Assembly: GCA_964405265.1 (NCBI GenBank)
Contig: CAYONC010000009.1
Coordinates: 15,396 to 79,395 of the forward strand
Reading direction: 5' to 3'
Length of the DNA stretch: 64,000 bases
Source of the DNA: Eshraghiella sp964405265
GTDB taxonomy: Bacteria; Bacillota; Clostridia; Lachnospirales; Lachnospiraceae
This document shows, in pieces, positions 24,855-33,523 of this stretch. A program made the position numbers and the translations under genes. The notes under the pieces were generated by a model that was not told where the DNA came from, ran no database searches, and saw only the letters and a list, made by a program, of their open reading frames with translations. Each line of letters starts with the position of its first letter. Within the stretch, counting starts at the first letter, position 1.

Positions 24855-25403
24855 ATGGGAAACAGAAACACGAAATACGCAGGAACCAAAACGGAGAAGA
24901 ACCTCGAGGCGGCTTTCTCGGGTGAGTCACAGGCAAGGAATAAGTACACTTATTTTGCATCCGTTGCAAAAAAAGAAGGCTACGAACAGATAGCAGATAT
25001 ATTTCTTAAAACGGCTGACAATGAGAAGGAACACGCAAAAATGTGGTTCAGGGAGCTTGCAGGAATCGGAGATACGGCATACAATCTTGAATCTGCCGCC
25101 GAGGGAGAAAATTACGAATGGACCGATATGTATGCGGAGTTTGCAAAAACAGCGGATGAAGAAGGCTTTCACGAGCTTGCTGAGAAATTCAGGCAGGTGG
25201 GAGAAATAGAAAAACATCATGAAGAACGTTACAGGGCACTTCTTAAGAATGTAGAAATGAAAGAAGTGTTTGAAAAGAGTGAAGTTAAGGTATGGGAGTG
25301 CAGGAACTGCGGGCATATTGTGGTCGGAACCAAAGCACCGGAGGTATGTCCGGTATGCAGTCATCCTCAGGGCTTCTTTGAGTTATGTGAAGAAAATTAT
25401 TAG
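24855..25403 (+). CDS. Rubrerythrin
   Basis: A 182-residue peroxide-reducing non-haem iron protein of anaerobes. The N-terminal ferritin-like domain carries the di-iron ligands: Glu in FSGESQARNKY, ExxH in DNEKEHAKMW, Glu in EGFHELAEKFRQVGEIEKHH. The C-terminal rubredoxin domain has two CxxC pairs (CRNCG and CPVC), so it is a canonical complete rubrerythrin. ATG 24855 is preceded by GGAGG (24842-24846); the in-frame ATG 24840 overlaps that site and is rejected. It lies 14 bases before a desulfoferrodoxin gene, forming an oxygen-defence operon. Confidence 0.95.
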   Translation: MGNRNTKYAGTKTEKNLEAAFSGESQARNKYTYFASVAKKEGYEQIADIFLKTADNEKEHAKMWFRELAGIGDTAYNLESAAEGENYEWTDMYAEFAKTADEEGFHELAEKFRQVGEIEKHHEERYRALLKNVEMKEVFEKSEVKVWECRNCGHIVVGTKAPEVCPVCSHPQGFFELCEENY

Positions 25404-25417
25404 GAGGTATCAGGATA

Positions 25418-25786
25418 ATGAAGTTATTCAGATGTGAACATTGCGGTAATATTGTTGAAATGATTAATGAAAGCGGCGTGCCGGTGGTATGCTGCGGAGA
25501 GAATATGAAAGAACTTGTTCCGGGAACGGTTGATGCATCACTTGAAAAGCATGTTCCGGTGTACACTGTGGAAAACGGTCATGTGAACGTAAAAATCGGA
25601 GCGGTGGAACATCCGATGATACCGGAGCATTATATTCAGTGGATTGCAGTGGAGACACAGAAAGGAATTCACAGAAAATACCTGACACCGTCAGAAGCTC
25701 CTGAGGCATGCTTCTGTTTAGATGAAGGTGAGGATATTATTGCCGTGTATGAATATTGCAACATTCACGGTTTATGGAAGGCATAG
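25418..25786 (+). CDS. Desulfoferrodoxin (superoxide reductase)
   Basis: A 122-residue superoxide reductase converting superoxide to hydrogen peroxide, which rubrerythrin then removes. The N-terminal desulforedoxin domain has the Cys ligands CEHC and VVCCGE; the C-terminal domain has the Fe(His)4Cys centre ligands in LEKHVPVY, EHPMIPEHYIQW and CNIHGLW. Both domains are present, so it is the two-iron type. AGGAGG lies before ATG 25418. It is co-transcribed with rubrerythrin. Confidence 0.95.
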   Translation: MKLFRCEHCGNIVEMINESGVPVVCCGENMKELVPGTVDASLEKHVPVYTVENGHVNVKIGAVEHPMIPEHYIQWIAVETQKGIHRKYLTPSEAPEACFCLDEGEDIIAVYEYCNIHGLWKA

Positions 25787-25795
25787 TTATTATAT

Positions 25796-25825
25796 CCCTG
25801 TGCCGGATGTTATGCCGGTACAGGG
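25796..25825 (+). terminator. Hairpin after the desulfoferrodoxin gene
   Basis: CCCTGTGCCGG (25796-25806) pairs with CCGGTACAGGG (25815-25825) with one wobble pair. A T run is lacking, so it may be a weak terminator or an RNA-stabilising stem. Confidence 0.6.
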
Positions 25826-25882
25826 AAAATGCAGAATAATTAATGCACGAATATTGTCGATGATACAAAGTGAAAAAAGTGC

Positions 25883-25911
25883 TTGCTTTTTAAAAAACAT
25901 TGTAATATAAT
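25883..25911 (+). promoter_or_regulatory. Promoter of the tRNA-Lys gene
   Basis: TTGCTT (25883-25888) and TATAAT (25906-25911) are spaced by 17 bases, about 40 bases before the tRNA. Confidence 0.7.
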
Positions 25912-25951
25912 AACACTTGCGTCAAACAGAGACGGACAATTTAACAGATAT

Positions 25952-26024
25952 GCGTCTTTAGCTCAGTTGGTAGAGCACCTGACTCTTAATCAGGGTGTCC
26001 AGGGTTCGAACCCCTGAAGACGCA
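25952..26024 (+). tRNA. tRNA-Lys(CUU)
   Basis: A 73-base cloverleaf: acceptor stem GCGTCTT/AAGACGC, D-loop AGCTCAGTTGGTAGAGC, anticodon stem CCTGA/TCAGG with loop CTCTTAA giving anticodon CTT, T-arm AGGGTTCGAACCCCT. CCA is not encoded, unlike the tRNA-Arg gene at 7799. Confidence 0.95.
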
Positions 26025-26091
26025 CTTTGAAAGTCGAGGACTACGCGTAACGCTGGTTTCCGGCTTTTATTTTTTTTCTGACGTAAGAATT

Positions 26092-26120
26092 GACGGACAT
26101 GGGAAATGCCCGCCTTTTTT
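26092..26120 (+). terminator. Terminator between tRNA-Lys and aroA
   Basis: GACGGACAT (26092-26100) pairs with ATGCCCGCC (26106-26114) at seven of nine positions, followed by six T. A second T-rich hairpin (26027-26075, AAAGTCG with CGGCTTT) lies closer to the tRNA. Confidence 0.6.
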
Positions 26121-26123
26121 GTA

Positions 26124-26152
26124 TTGACAAATTAGTATGTATGGACTATTTT
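26124..26152 (+). promoter_or_regulatory. Promoter for aroA
   Basis: A consensus TTGACA (26124-26129) is spaced 17 bases from TATTTT (26147-26152). It lies inside the upstream in-frame extension of the aroA frame, which argues for the internal start at 26186. Confidence 0.6.
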
Positions 26153-26185
26153 TTAATAAAAAAAGAAAGAACGGAAATTACATCC

Positions 26186-27487
26186 ATGAAGCAGGAATAT
26201 GAGGTGAAACCGGTCAAACGTCCGATTTGCGGCACGGTAAAGGTTCCGGGGTCCAAGAGCATAACGAACAGGGCATTGCTGTTAGCGGCATTAAGTGAAG
26301 GATATTCTACACTTACGGGAGTGCTGTTCAGTGACGATTCAAGATATTTTTTGAACAGCCTTAAAGAACTCGGATTTGAAGTATCCGCTGATGAAGAACA
26401 TACTACGGTCGTAATTAAGGGCTGCGGAGGAAAAATACCTGCCGAAACGGGAACAATTAATGTGGGAAGTGCAGGTACTGCAGCAAGGTTTTTGACGGCG
26501 CTTACTGCCTTGTCCGATGGTGAATATGTAATTGAATGTTCGGAGCAGATGTCAAAGCGTCCCATGAAAGAGCTGTTCAGGGCTCTTACTGAAATGGGAG
26601 CGGAATTTGAGTATTATGGGGAACCGGGATATCTTCCTGCACGTGTCAGGGGAAATTCGGGAAGGTGCAGGGATATTACCATGGACATCAGCGGCAGTAC
26701 ACAATTTTTAAGTGCGATGCTTATGGTGACACCGCTTACGGCGGATGGCATACGCATTACCATACCGGGAGACAGAAAAACCGGTTCATATATAGAAATA
26801 ACCCGCCGTATGATGTCGGACTTCGGGATTGCTTCCGAGTTTGACGGAAGCACTTACCATGTCAGAGGAAATCAGAAAGTCCGGTCGTTGAGCTATGCAA
26901 TAGAACCGGATGTATCTGCGGCGTGCTATTTTTATGCTGCGGCAGCAGTCACAGGCGGAAGCGTTACGGTGGAAAATGTGTTTTTTTCCTCAATGCAGGG
27001 AGATATTGAATTTATCAGACTTCTTGAAAAGATGGGCTGTAACGTTACGGAAACGGTACGAGGAATTCGTGTTGACGGTCCGGAAGACGGCAGACTGCAT
27101 GGTGTGGAAGCAGACATGAAAAATTATTCGGATCAGGCACTTACGCTTGCAGCACTGGCACCATATGCGGATAAGCCGGTAATAATAGGAAACGTGGGAC
27201 ACATACGTGGACAGGAATGCAACCGTATGGAAGCAATTGAGAGTGAACTGTCGGCGGCAGGTATTAAATGCCGGATACACGGAGATGACATACATATTAC
27301 TCCGGGGGAAGTAAGGCCTGCACGAATCCATACCCATGATGACCACAGGGTGGCAATGGCGATGTCGTTACTGGGACTCAGAAGTGAAGGAATTGTAATA
27401 GATAACCCGTCATGCTGCAGAAAGACATTTGAAAATTATTTTGAAGTACTGGATGATTTACTGAAGGAGAACCGGACGGATGGATAA
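26186..27487 (+). CDS. aroA: 3-phosphoshikimate 1-carboxyvinyltransferase (EPSP synthase)
   Basis: The sixth enzyme of the shikimate pathway, joining shikimate-3-phosphate and phosphoenolpyruvate. The 433-residue protein has the substrate-binding PGSKSITNRALLLAAL (residues about 20-35), the GSAGTAARFLTAL motif with the TAxR residues, DISGSTQFLSAMLM, and the catalytic region with NYSDQALTLAALA, HIRGQECNRM and DDHRVAMAMSLLGL. The loop GSAGTAARF carries the usual Gly and Ala, and whether it is glyphosate-sensitive class I or tolerant class II cannot be told with certainty. ATG 26186 matches the family N-terminus. The gene overlaps the next by 8 bases. Confidence 0.94.
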   Translation: MKQEYEVKPVKRPICGTVKVPGSKSITNRALLLAALSEGYSTLTGVLFSDDSRYFLNSLKELGFEVSADEEHTTVVIKGCGGKIPAETGTINVGSAGTAARFLTALTALSDGEYVIECSEQMSKRPMKELFRALTEMGAEFEYYGEPGYLPARVRGNSGRCRDITMDISGSTQFLSAMLMVTPLTADGIRITIPGDRKTGSYIEITRRMMSDFGIASEFDGSTYHVRGNQKVRSLSYAIEPDVSAACYFYAAAAVTGGSVTVENVFFSSMQGDIEFIRLLEKMGCNVTETVRGIRVDGPEDGRLHGVEADMKNYSDQALTLAALAPYADKPVIIGNVGHIRGQECNRMEAIESELSAAGIKCRIHGDDIHITPGEVRPARIHTHDDHRVAMAMSLLGLRSEGIVIDNPSCCRKTFENYFEVLDDLLKENRTDG

Positions 27488-27998
27488 AGAACAGGAATAC
27501 TGGGATATATATGACGTAAATAAAGAACCTACGGGACGTATTATGAAGAGAAACGACTGGTGCCTGAAGGAAGGGGAATATCATCTTACGGTATTAGGCG
27601 TGATTATGAACCGTGAGGGAAAATTCCTTATTACGAGAAGAGCCGCAGATAAAGCATGGGCAGCCGGCTGGTGGGAAGTGTCCGGCGGAGGCGTGATGGC
27701 AGGAGAGACATCGGCGGAGGCGGTAAAACGGGAAGTGCTTGAAGAGACGGGATTAGATGTTTCGGAAGCGGACGGAGGATATGTATTTTCATACAGAAGG
27801 GATAATCCGGAGGAGGGAGACAATTATTTTGTTGACGTGTACCGTTTTGTCCTGGATTTTGATGAGACAATGGTGCATCCCCAGGAATCTGAAACGGATG
27901 GCTTTATGATGGCCGGTACGGAGGAAATAAAAAAATACGGCGATCAGGGGATTTTTCTGCATTATGACAGCATAAAGAGCGTTTTTTCCGTGACGTAA
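27480..27998 (+). CDS. Nudix hydrolase
   Basis: A 172-residue pyrophosphohydrolase-fold protein. The Nudix box runs from GGGVMAGETSAEAVKREV through LEETGLDV with all Gly, Glu and Arg positions in place (residues about 63-87). The N-terminal WDIYDVNKEPTGR segment is shared with Idi-like and YfcD-like Nudix proteins. The substrate is unknown. It overlaps aroA (ATG inside the last codons), so it is expressed with it. Confidence 0.9.
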   Translation: MDKEQEYWDIYDVNKEPTGRIMKRNDWCLKEGEYHLTVLGVIMNREGKFLITRRAADKAWAAGWWEVSGGGVMAGETSAEAVKREVLEETGLDVSEADGGYVFSYRRDNPEEGDNYFVDVYRFVLDFDETMVHPQESETDGFMMAGTEEIKKYGDQGIFLHYDSIKSVFSVT

Positions 27999-28061
27999 AA
28001 CTTGAAATAACAGGATGTATGATGTAAAATACTATGAGATTATTTTGCCAGAGGTAAATGG

Positions 28062-29459
28062 ATGATGGAGGCAGAAGTTTTGACTAACAAAGAGATGATG
28101 GAACTGAAACCGGAGCTTAATGCACAGTTTGAAGAACTTGTGAATTACTGCCGGGATTCGGGCGTGATTGATTCAAGTCTGTATATTGACTATGATGTTA
28201 AGAGGGGACTGAGGGACAGCAACGGAAAGGGTGTTCTTACCGGACTTACGGAAATATCGGATGTGGTGGGCTTTGACGTAGTGGATGGTGAACGTGTACC
28301 ATGTGACGGAAGGCTGTATTACCAGGGACATAATGTTAACGACCTTGTTCACGGTGCCGGTAACAGAAGATTTCTGTTTGAAGAGGTTACATACCTTCTC
28401 CTGTTTGGTGCACTGCCGACTGCAGAACAGTTAAAGCAGTTTATTAATATAATAGGTGATTTCAGGGAACTGTCGGGACATTTTGTAAGAGATGTAATCA
28501 TGAAGGCACCGAGTGCCAACATTATGAACGCTCTTGAAAAAAGTATCGTTACGTTGTATTCATATGATGAAGCCCCGGAAGACATATCGGTAGGCAACGT
28601 ATTGAGACAGTCACTTCAGCTTATTGCCAAGATGCCGGCGATTTCGGTTTTTGCATATCAGTCTTATATGCATTTTAAGAAAAATGACGTGCTCATCATA
28701 AGAAATCCGGATCCGGAATGTTCAACGGCGGAGAATATTTTAAGAATGTTAAGACCGGACGGAAAATATACCGAGCTTGAGGCAAGGGTTCTGGATGTGG
28801 CACTTGTGCTTCATGCAGAGCATGGCGGCGGTAATAATTCAACCTTTACCAATCATGTTGTCACGTCGTCCGGTACGGACACATATTCGACGGTTGCAGC
28901 GTCGATAGCATCACTCAAGGGTCCTAAGCACGGCGGAGCCAACGGTAAGGTCAAGGCAATGTTTGATGATATCAAGACACATATCGGAGACTGGGAGAAT
29001 GAGGAGGAGCTTACGGCATATCTTCAGAAAATCCTTAACAAAGAAGCATTTGACAAAGCCGGACTTATATACGGCGTAGGTCATGCGGTATACACCGTAT
29101 CTGATCCGAGAGAAGTACTGCTTAAGGAATATGCAAGGGAGCTGTCCGTTGAAAAAGGACGCACCAAGGAATACGAGCTTCTTGAGAGAACGGAGAATAT
29201 TTCCAAAAAGTTAGTGGCAGCTTCAAGGAATACCCTGAAGCCTATATGTGCCAATGTGGATTTTTACAGTGGATTCGTATATGAGATGTTAGGAATACCG
29301 GAAGAACTTTTTACACCGATTTTTGCAATAGCAAGAATTTCCGGATGGAGTGCACACAGGCTTGAGGAGCTTGTTAATAAGGGAAAAATAATACGTCCTG
29401 CGTATAAGTATGTAGGATGTCATAAAGATTATGTCGAACTTGAAGACAGAAAGCAGTGA
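28062..29459 (+). CDS. Citrate synthase
   Basis: A 465-residue type II-like citrate/2-methylcitrate synthase that condenses oxaloacetate and acetyl-CoA. The N-terminal GRLYYQGHNVNDLV region, the catalytic His in HAEHGGGNNSTF (about 268), the second His in YGVGHAVYTVSDPR (about 340) and the catalytic Asp in NVDFYSGFVYEMLGIP (about 405) are visible. It is somewhat longer than the 370-430 residue enzymes of many bacteria but normal for clostridial forms. It is monocistronic, followed by a hairpin. Discrimination from methylcitrate synthase is not possible from sequence alone. Confidence 0.93.
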   Translation: MMEAEVLTNKEMMELKPELNAQFEELVNYCRDSGVIDSSLYIDYDVKRGLRDSNGKGVLTGLTEISDVVGFDVVDGERVPCDGRLYYQGHNVNDLVHGAGNRRFLFEEVTYLLLFGALPTAEQLKQFINIIGDFRELSGHFVRDVIMKAPSANIMNALEKSIVTLYSYDEAPEDISVGNVLRQSLQLIAKMPAISVFAYQSYMHFKKNDVLIIRNPDPECSTAENILRMLRPDGKYTELEARVLDVALVLHAEHGGGNNSTFTNHVVTSSGTDTYSTVAASIASLKGPKHGGANGKVKAMFDDIKTHIGDWENEEELTAYLQKILNKEAFDKAGLIYGVGHAVYTVSDPREVLLKEYARELSVEKGRTKEYELLERTENISKKLVAASRNTLKPICANVDFYSGFVYEMLGIPEELFTPIFAIARISGWSAHRLEELVNKGKIIRPAYKYVGCHKDYVELEDRKQ

Positions 29460-29465
29460 TGAAGG

Positions 29466-29495
29466 TAACCGGGTATCCGTAAGGGTACCCGGTTA
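29466..29495 (+). terminator. Hairpin after citrate synthase
   Basis: TAACCGGGTA (29466-29475) pairs perfectly with TACCCGGTTA (29486-29495), and three further inner pairs leave a GTAA loop. The downstream T run is poor, so terminator function is likely but not certain. Confidence 0.65.
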
Positions 29496-29587
29496 AAAAT
29501 ATCCCCATTTTAAGGTGGAAAAAAGTAATCCATAGTGATATAATGGCTTTATATAATTATTTTGTACGGATGAGCGGAGGAAAAAGC

Positions 29588-31414
29588 ATGCAGGCAATTA
29601 TTTTAGCCGCCGGAATGGGAACCAGACTTAAAAAATTAACAGCGGGCAATACGAAGTGTATGGTTAAGGTTAATGGTGTTACACTGATTGAACGTGCACT
29701 GGGAATACTTGACAGGAAGAAGCTTTCACGTATTGTTATCGTGGCAGGTTACGAGGCACAGAAGCTCAAGGATTTTATCGGAACACTTAACATAAATACT
29801 CCGATCGTATATATAGACAATGATATTTATTATAAGACCAATAATATATATTCACTGATGCTGGCGAAGGAATATGCCTGCAGTGAGGATATGCTTCTGC
29901 TTGAATCCGATCTGATATTTGATGAGTCACTTATTGACGCACTTATTGAAGATGACAGGGAAACGCTTGCATTAGTGGACAAATTCGAGAACTGGATGGA
30001 CGGAACGTGTACCATTCTTGATGACAATGACTGTATAGTTGATTTTGTCCAGGGTAAGTATCTGGATTTTAAGAATAAGAATGAATATTACAAAACGGTT
30101 AACATATATAAGTTCAGCAGACATTTTTCACAGAATACATATTTTCCGTTTCTTGAAGCATACGCAGCGGCGATGGGCAATAATGAATATTACGAATCCG
30201 TCATAAAGCTGATATCGATGCTTGAAACTCAAGAGATACGTGCCAAGAGACTTGAAAACGGAAAGTGGTATGAGATTGATGATGCACAGGACCTGGATAT
30301 AGCGGAATCAATGTTTTCGGACAGCATGGGAAGGCAGCTTGATGCCATAGCGGGCAGATACGGAGGATACTGGAGATATCCGAAGCTGCTTGATTTCTGT
30401 TATCTTGTTAATCCGTATTTTCCGACTGATAAAATGACGGATGAGATAAGCTCCAATTTTAAGGAGCTTATGACACAGTACCCTTCGGGTATGCGTATTA
30501 ACAGTCTTCTTGCCGCAAGAAATTTTGACGTAGAGCAGGAACATGTTGTTGTGGGAAACGGAGCGGCAGAGTTAATTAAAAGCCTGATGGAGAAGGGTGG
30601 ATTTAAGAAGGTCGGATTTATAAGACCGACATTTGAAGAATATCCCAACAGGCATGAATATGAACAGGTAATATTTGATTCATCCCTGAAGAATTTTGAA
30701 TATTCTGCAGATGATGTGATTGAATTTTTTGACAACAGCGGTATAGATGCACTTGTACTTATTAATCCTGACAACCCGACCGGCAATTACATTAATACGG
30801 AAGGCATAATGAAACTGGCGGAATGGGCAGATGAAAAAGCCGTTTCACTTATTATGGATGAGAGCTTTGTGGATTTCGTATCGACGGACTCCGGCAGCGC
30901 ATATACGGATCATACCCTTATAAAAGAGGGCATACTGAACCGGTATAAAAATCTGTATGTAATAAAAAGCATATCCAAATCTTACGGAGTTCCGGGACTG
31001 AGGCTCGGTATCCTTGCCGGTTCGGATGAGGATATGATAGCCGCAGTTAAGAAAGATGTGGCTATATGGAACATTAACTCCTTTGGAGAGTTTTTCATGC
31101 AGATTTTTCAGAAATACAAAAAGGATTATGCAATATCCCTTAACAGGATAACGGCAGACCGTGAACAGCTCATGAAGGGGCTTGGCGGAATATCATGGCT
31201 GAAACCGTATCCGTCACAGGCAAATTATATTATGTGTGAAATTATGACGGAGAAGTATACCGGAAGGACACTTGCGGAGAAGCTGCTTGCGGATAATATT
31301 CTGATTAAGGATCTTACGGGAAAAATTAACAACGGAAGGCAGTATGTAAGATTTGCCGTCAGAGATACGGCTGACAATGCACGTCTGCTTGAAAAGCTTA
31401 TGGAAAGTATGTAG
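29588..31414 (+). CDS. Fused nucleotidyltransferase / PLP-dependent aminotransferase (LicC- or PntC-like)
   Basis: A 608-residue two-domain protein. Residues 1 to about 235 form a sugar-1-phosphate/phosphocholine cytidylyltransferase-like domain (IILAAGMGTRLKKLTAG, later VDKFENWMDGTCTI and WYEIDDAQDLDIAE). Residues about 250-608 are a class I aminotransferase (GNGAAELIKSL, LINPDNPTGNYI, MDESFVDF, and the PLP Lys in IKSISKSYGVPGLRLGIL). Fusions of this type include PntC enzymes that activate 2-aminoethylphosphonate as the CMP derivative and form it by transamination. Here no phosphonate genes (pepM, ppd) are in the window, so the substrate is open. ATG 29588 is set by GGAGG; the family starts with MQAIILAAG. 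Confidence 0.85.
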   Translation: MQAIILAAGMGTRLKKLTAGNTKCMVKVNGVTLIERALGILDRKKLSRIVIVAGYEAQKLKDFIGTLNINTPIVYIDNDIYYKTNNIYSLMLAKEYACSEDMLLLESDLIFDESLIDALIEDDRETLALVDKFENWMDGTCTILDDNDCIVDFVQGKYLDFKNKNEYYKTVNIYKFSRHFSQNTYFPFLEAYAAAMGNNEYYESVIKLISMLETQEIRAKRLENGKWYEIDDAQDLDIAESMFSDSMGRQLDAIAGRYGGYWRYPKLLDFCYLVNPYFPTDKMTDEISSNFKELMTQYPSGMRINSLLAARNFDVEQEHVVVGNGAAELIKSLMEKGGFKKVGFIRPTFEEYPNRHEYEQVIFDSSLKNFEYSADDVIEFFDNSGIDALVLINPDNPTGNYINTEGIMKLAEWADEKAVSLIMDESFVDFVSTDSGSAYTDHTLIKEGILNRYKNLYVIKSISKSYGVPGLRLGILAGSDEDMIAAVKKDVAIWNINSFGEFFMQIFQKYKKDYAISLNRITADREQLMKGLGGISWLKPYPSQANYIMCEIMTEKYTGRTLAEKLLADNILIKDLTGKINNGRQYVRFAVRDTADNARLLEKLMESM

Positions 31415-31423
31415 AAGGATTTG

Positions 31424-33520
31424 ATGTTTATGGCAAACGAAAAGAATGAACCGATGGTGGACGGACTTACCGGAATTTATAATTTCAGAAGCTTCATTAA
31501 TGAAACTGAGAAGCTCATCAATGAAAATGCTGACAGGGAATATGATATTCTGGTGTGGGATATTATCCAGTTCAAGGTAATTAATGATTTATACGGTGTT
31601 GAGGCAGGGGATCGTCTCCTTAAGGAAATAGCAGACGATTTTGCAAGAAAGCTCAAGGGAAAGGGAACATACGGACGCCTTGGAAGCGACCGGTTTGTGT
31701 GTTGTACGCCATCCGGCGGATACCGCAGTGACAGCCTGACCAATATATATGAATTTCATGTAAGCGAGAAGACCGGAATACATAAAATGTTAATGCAGGG
31801 AGGCTGTTTTCACATTACAGACCGTAATGTGCCGGTCATTAAGATGTGCGACAGGGCAATACTTGCACTTAACAGAATCAAAGGTAAATACACCGAAGTT
31901 GTATCCGAGTATTCAACGGACAAGAGAGAAGATATTCTCATGGGACAGAGACTTGCCGAAGACCTTGAAACCGGAATCAGGGAGAGACAGTTTAAGGCAT
32001 ATGTCCAGCCTATTTATTCGGCAGCTGACAATAAAGTCTCAAGCGGAGAGGTGCTTGTCAGATGGGAGCATCCTGAACTTGGATTTCTTGCTCCGGGGCG
32101 TTTTATAGGATTTTTTGAAAAAAACTATCTTATAACCAAGCTTGATAAATATGTCTGGGAAGAAGCCTGCAGGATGATAAGGCGTATGATGGACGAGGGA
32201 CGTGAAGTTATTCCTCTTTCCATTAATGTATCAAGAACGGATTTCCTGTTTGATGATTTATGTGATGTGCTTGTTAATCTTGTTGCCAAGTATGGAATCA
32301 ATCCGAAATCCTTAAAAATAGAAATTACGGAAAGTGCATATATAGATAATCCGGACAGGATAATTTCCATGATGACAAGACTTAAGGAATATGAGTTTAT
32401 GATAGTCATGGATGACTTCGGAACCGGATATTCTTCGTTTAACACGCTGAGAACCCTTCCGTTTGACGTATTGAAAATTGACAAGGGACTTATTGATGAA
32501 ATTGATACCTCCAATAAAGCAGGCAATGTTGTAAGCTCGGTTATTAAGATGGCAAGCTGGCTTGGAATGGATGTGGTAGCCGAAGGCGTGGAGCAGATAA
32601 ACCAGCTTAACTTCCTGAGGCATATGGGATGCAAGTACATTCAGGGATATTATTTCTCAAAACCGCTTCCGGAGGAAGAATTTTTTAAGCTGAGTTTTAA
32701 TGATGAATATGTAACCGACAGAGATTCGGATAATATCAATCTTGACGGTGTATTCGGAGTCGAAGATCCGGAAGGCAGGGCGTTTCTTGATAAGCTTGTG
32801 GGTGCGTTATCCATTTATGAGCTTGACGGAGACAGCCTTGAAGTGAAGCGTGTTAATGATGAATACTGCAGACTGTATAATGTCACACCGTTTGAAGTAT
32901 ATCAGGGAAGACTTTATGAGCTTGATGAGAACAGGCATAACAAGGAACAGAAGCTGATTAAAAACTGCAGAAAAGCCATGACAAGGTCAGAATCGGTAAC
33001 CATGCATACATCTGCCGTAAAGAGCGGCGGTGAGCTTATACATCTTATGGTACGGATATATTATATAGGCAAGCAGAAAGGTGTTCCGCAGTTCCTTCTT
33101 AATACCGTTGACATTACGAAGGAACATATAAGACGGAATCTCAGGCAGATGACGGAAATAACTCCTGTTTTAAAAAACCTGTATACGGAGATTCTTAAGA
33201 TGGATTATACGGACGGAACGGTATCTACAATATGGTGTAATGAAGCTCATGTTAGTAAAAAACATGATAATGCCTCTCTGGATACCGCATTGGATATACT
33301 TTTCAACAGGTTTGTGGTTCCGGAGGACAGAGAACGGGCAGTCAGAGAATTTTCGTATGAAGAGATAAGCCGGTTCTGTCATTCGGATAAAAGAGTGAAG
33401 GTAATAGAGCTTAGACTTGGCAGAGGTGAGAATGAACGGAGATGTGAATTTACACTGATACGGAATGATGACGATACATCACATGTTGCCATTACCAGCT
33501 GCAGCAGGATATTGGAATAA
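31424..33520 (+). CDS. EAL-domain protein with degenerate GGDEF domain and C-terminal PAS-like region
   Basis: A protein of about 698 residues without membrane segments. The N-terminal GGDEF domain has DGLTGIYNFRSF and VINDLYGVEAGDRLL, but the catalytic motif is LGSDRF instead of GGDEF, so it is probably not a cyclase. The EAL domain (about 175-415) keeps its catalytic residues: EVLVRW, ITES, DDFGTGYSS, the Lys in DVLKIDKG, AEGVE and QGYYFSKP; it probably degrades cyclic-di-GMP. The rest contains a PAS-like fold around 440-560. The start could be TTG 31421, ATG 31424 or ATG 31430; AGAAGGA lies just before. It follows the fusion gene by nine bases. Confidence 0.88.
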   Translation: MFMANEKNEPMVDGLTGIYNFRSFINETEKLINENADREYDILVWDIIQFKVINDLYGVEAGDRLLKEIADDFARKLKGKGTYGRLGSDRFVCCTPSGGYRSDSLTNIYEFHVSEKTGIHKMLMQGGCFHITDRNVPVIKMCDRAILALNRIKGKYTEVVSEYSTDKREDILMGQRLAEDLETGIRERQFKAYVQPIYSAADNKVSSGEVLVRWEHPELGFLAPGRFIGFFEKNYLITKLDKYVWEEACRMIRRMMDEGREVIPLSINVSRTDFLFDDLCDVLVNLVAKYGINPKSLKIEITESAYIDNPDRIISMMTRLKEYEFMIVMDDFGTGYSSFNTLRTLPFDVLKIDKGLIDEIDTSNKAGNVVSSVIKMASWLGMDVVAEGVEQINQLNFLRHMGCKYIQGYYFSKPLPEEEFFKLSFNDEYVTDRDSDNINLDGVFGVEDPEGRAFLDKLVGALSIYELDGDSLEVKRVNDEYCRLYNVTPFEVYQGRLYELDENRHNKEQKLIKNCRKAMTRSESVTMHTSAVKSGGELIHLMVRIYYIGKQKGVPQFLLNTVDITKEHIRRNLRQMTEITPVLKNLYTEILKMDYTDGTVSTIWCNEAHVSKKHDNASLDTALDILFNRFVVPEDRERAVREFSYEEISRFCHSDKRVKVIELRLGRGENERRCEFTLIRNDDDTSHVAITSCSRILE

Positions 33521-33523
33521 AAT

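Noticed and set aside
31424..32000. Active diguanylate cyclase
   Set aside because: The catalytic GGDEF sequence is replaced by LGSDRF and no RxxD inhibitory site is seen; the domain is called degenerate.
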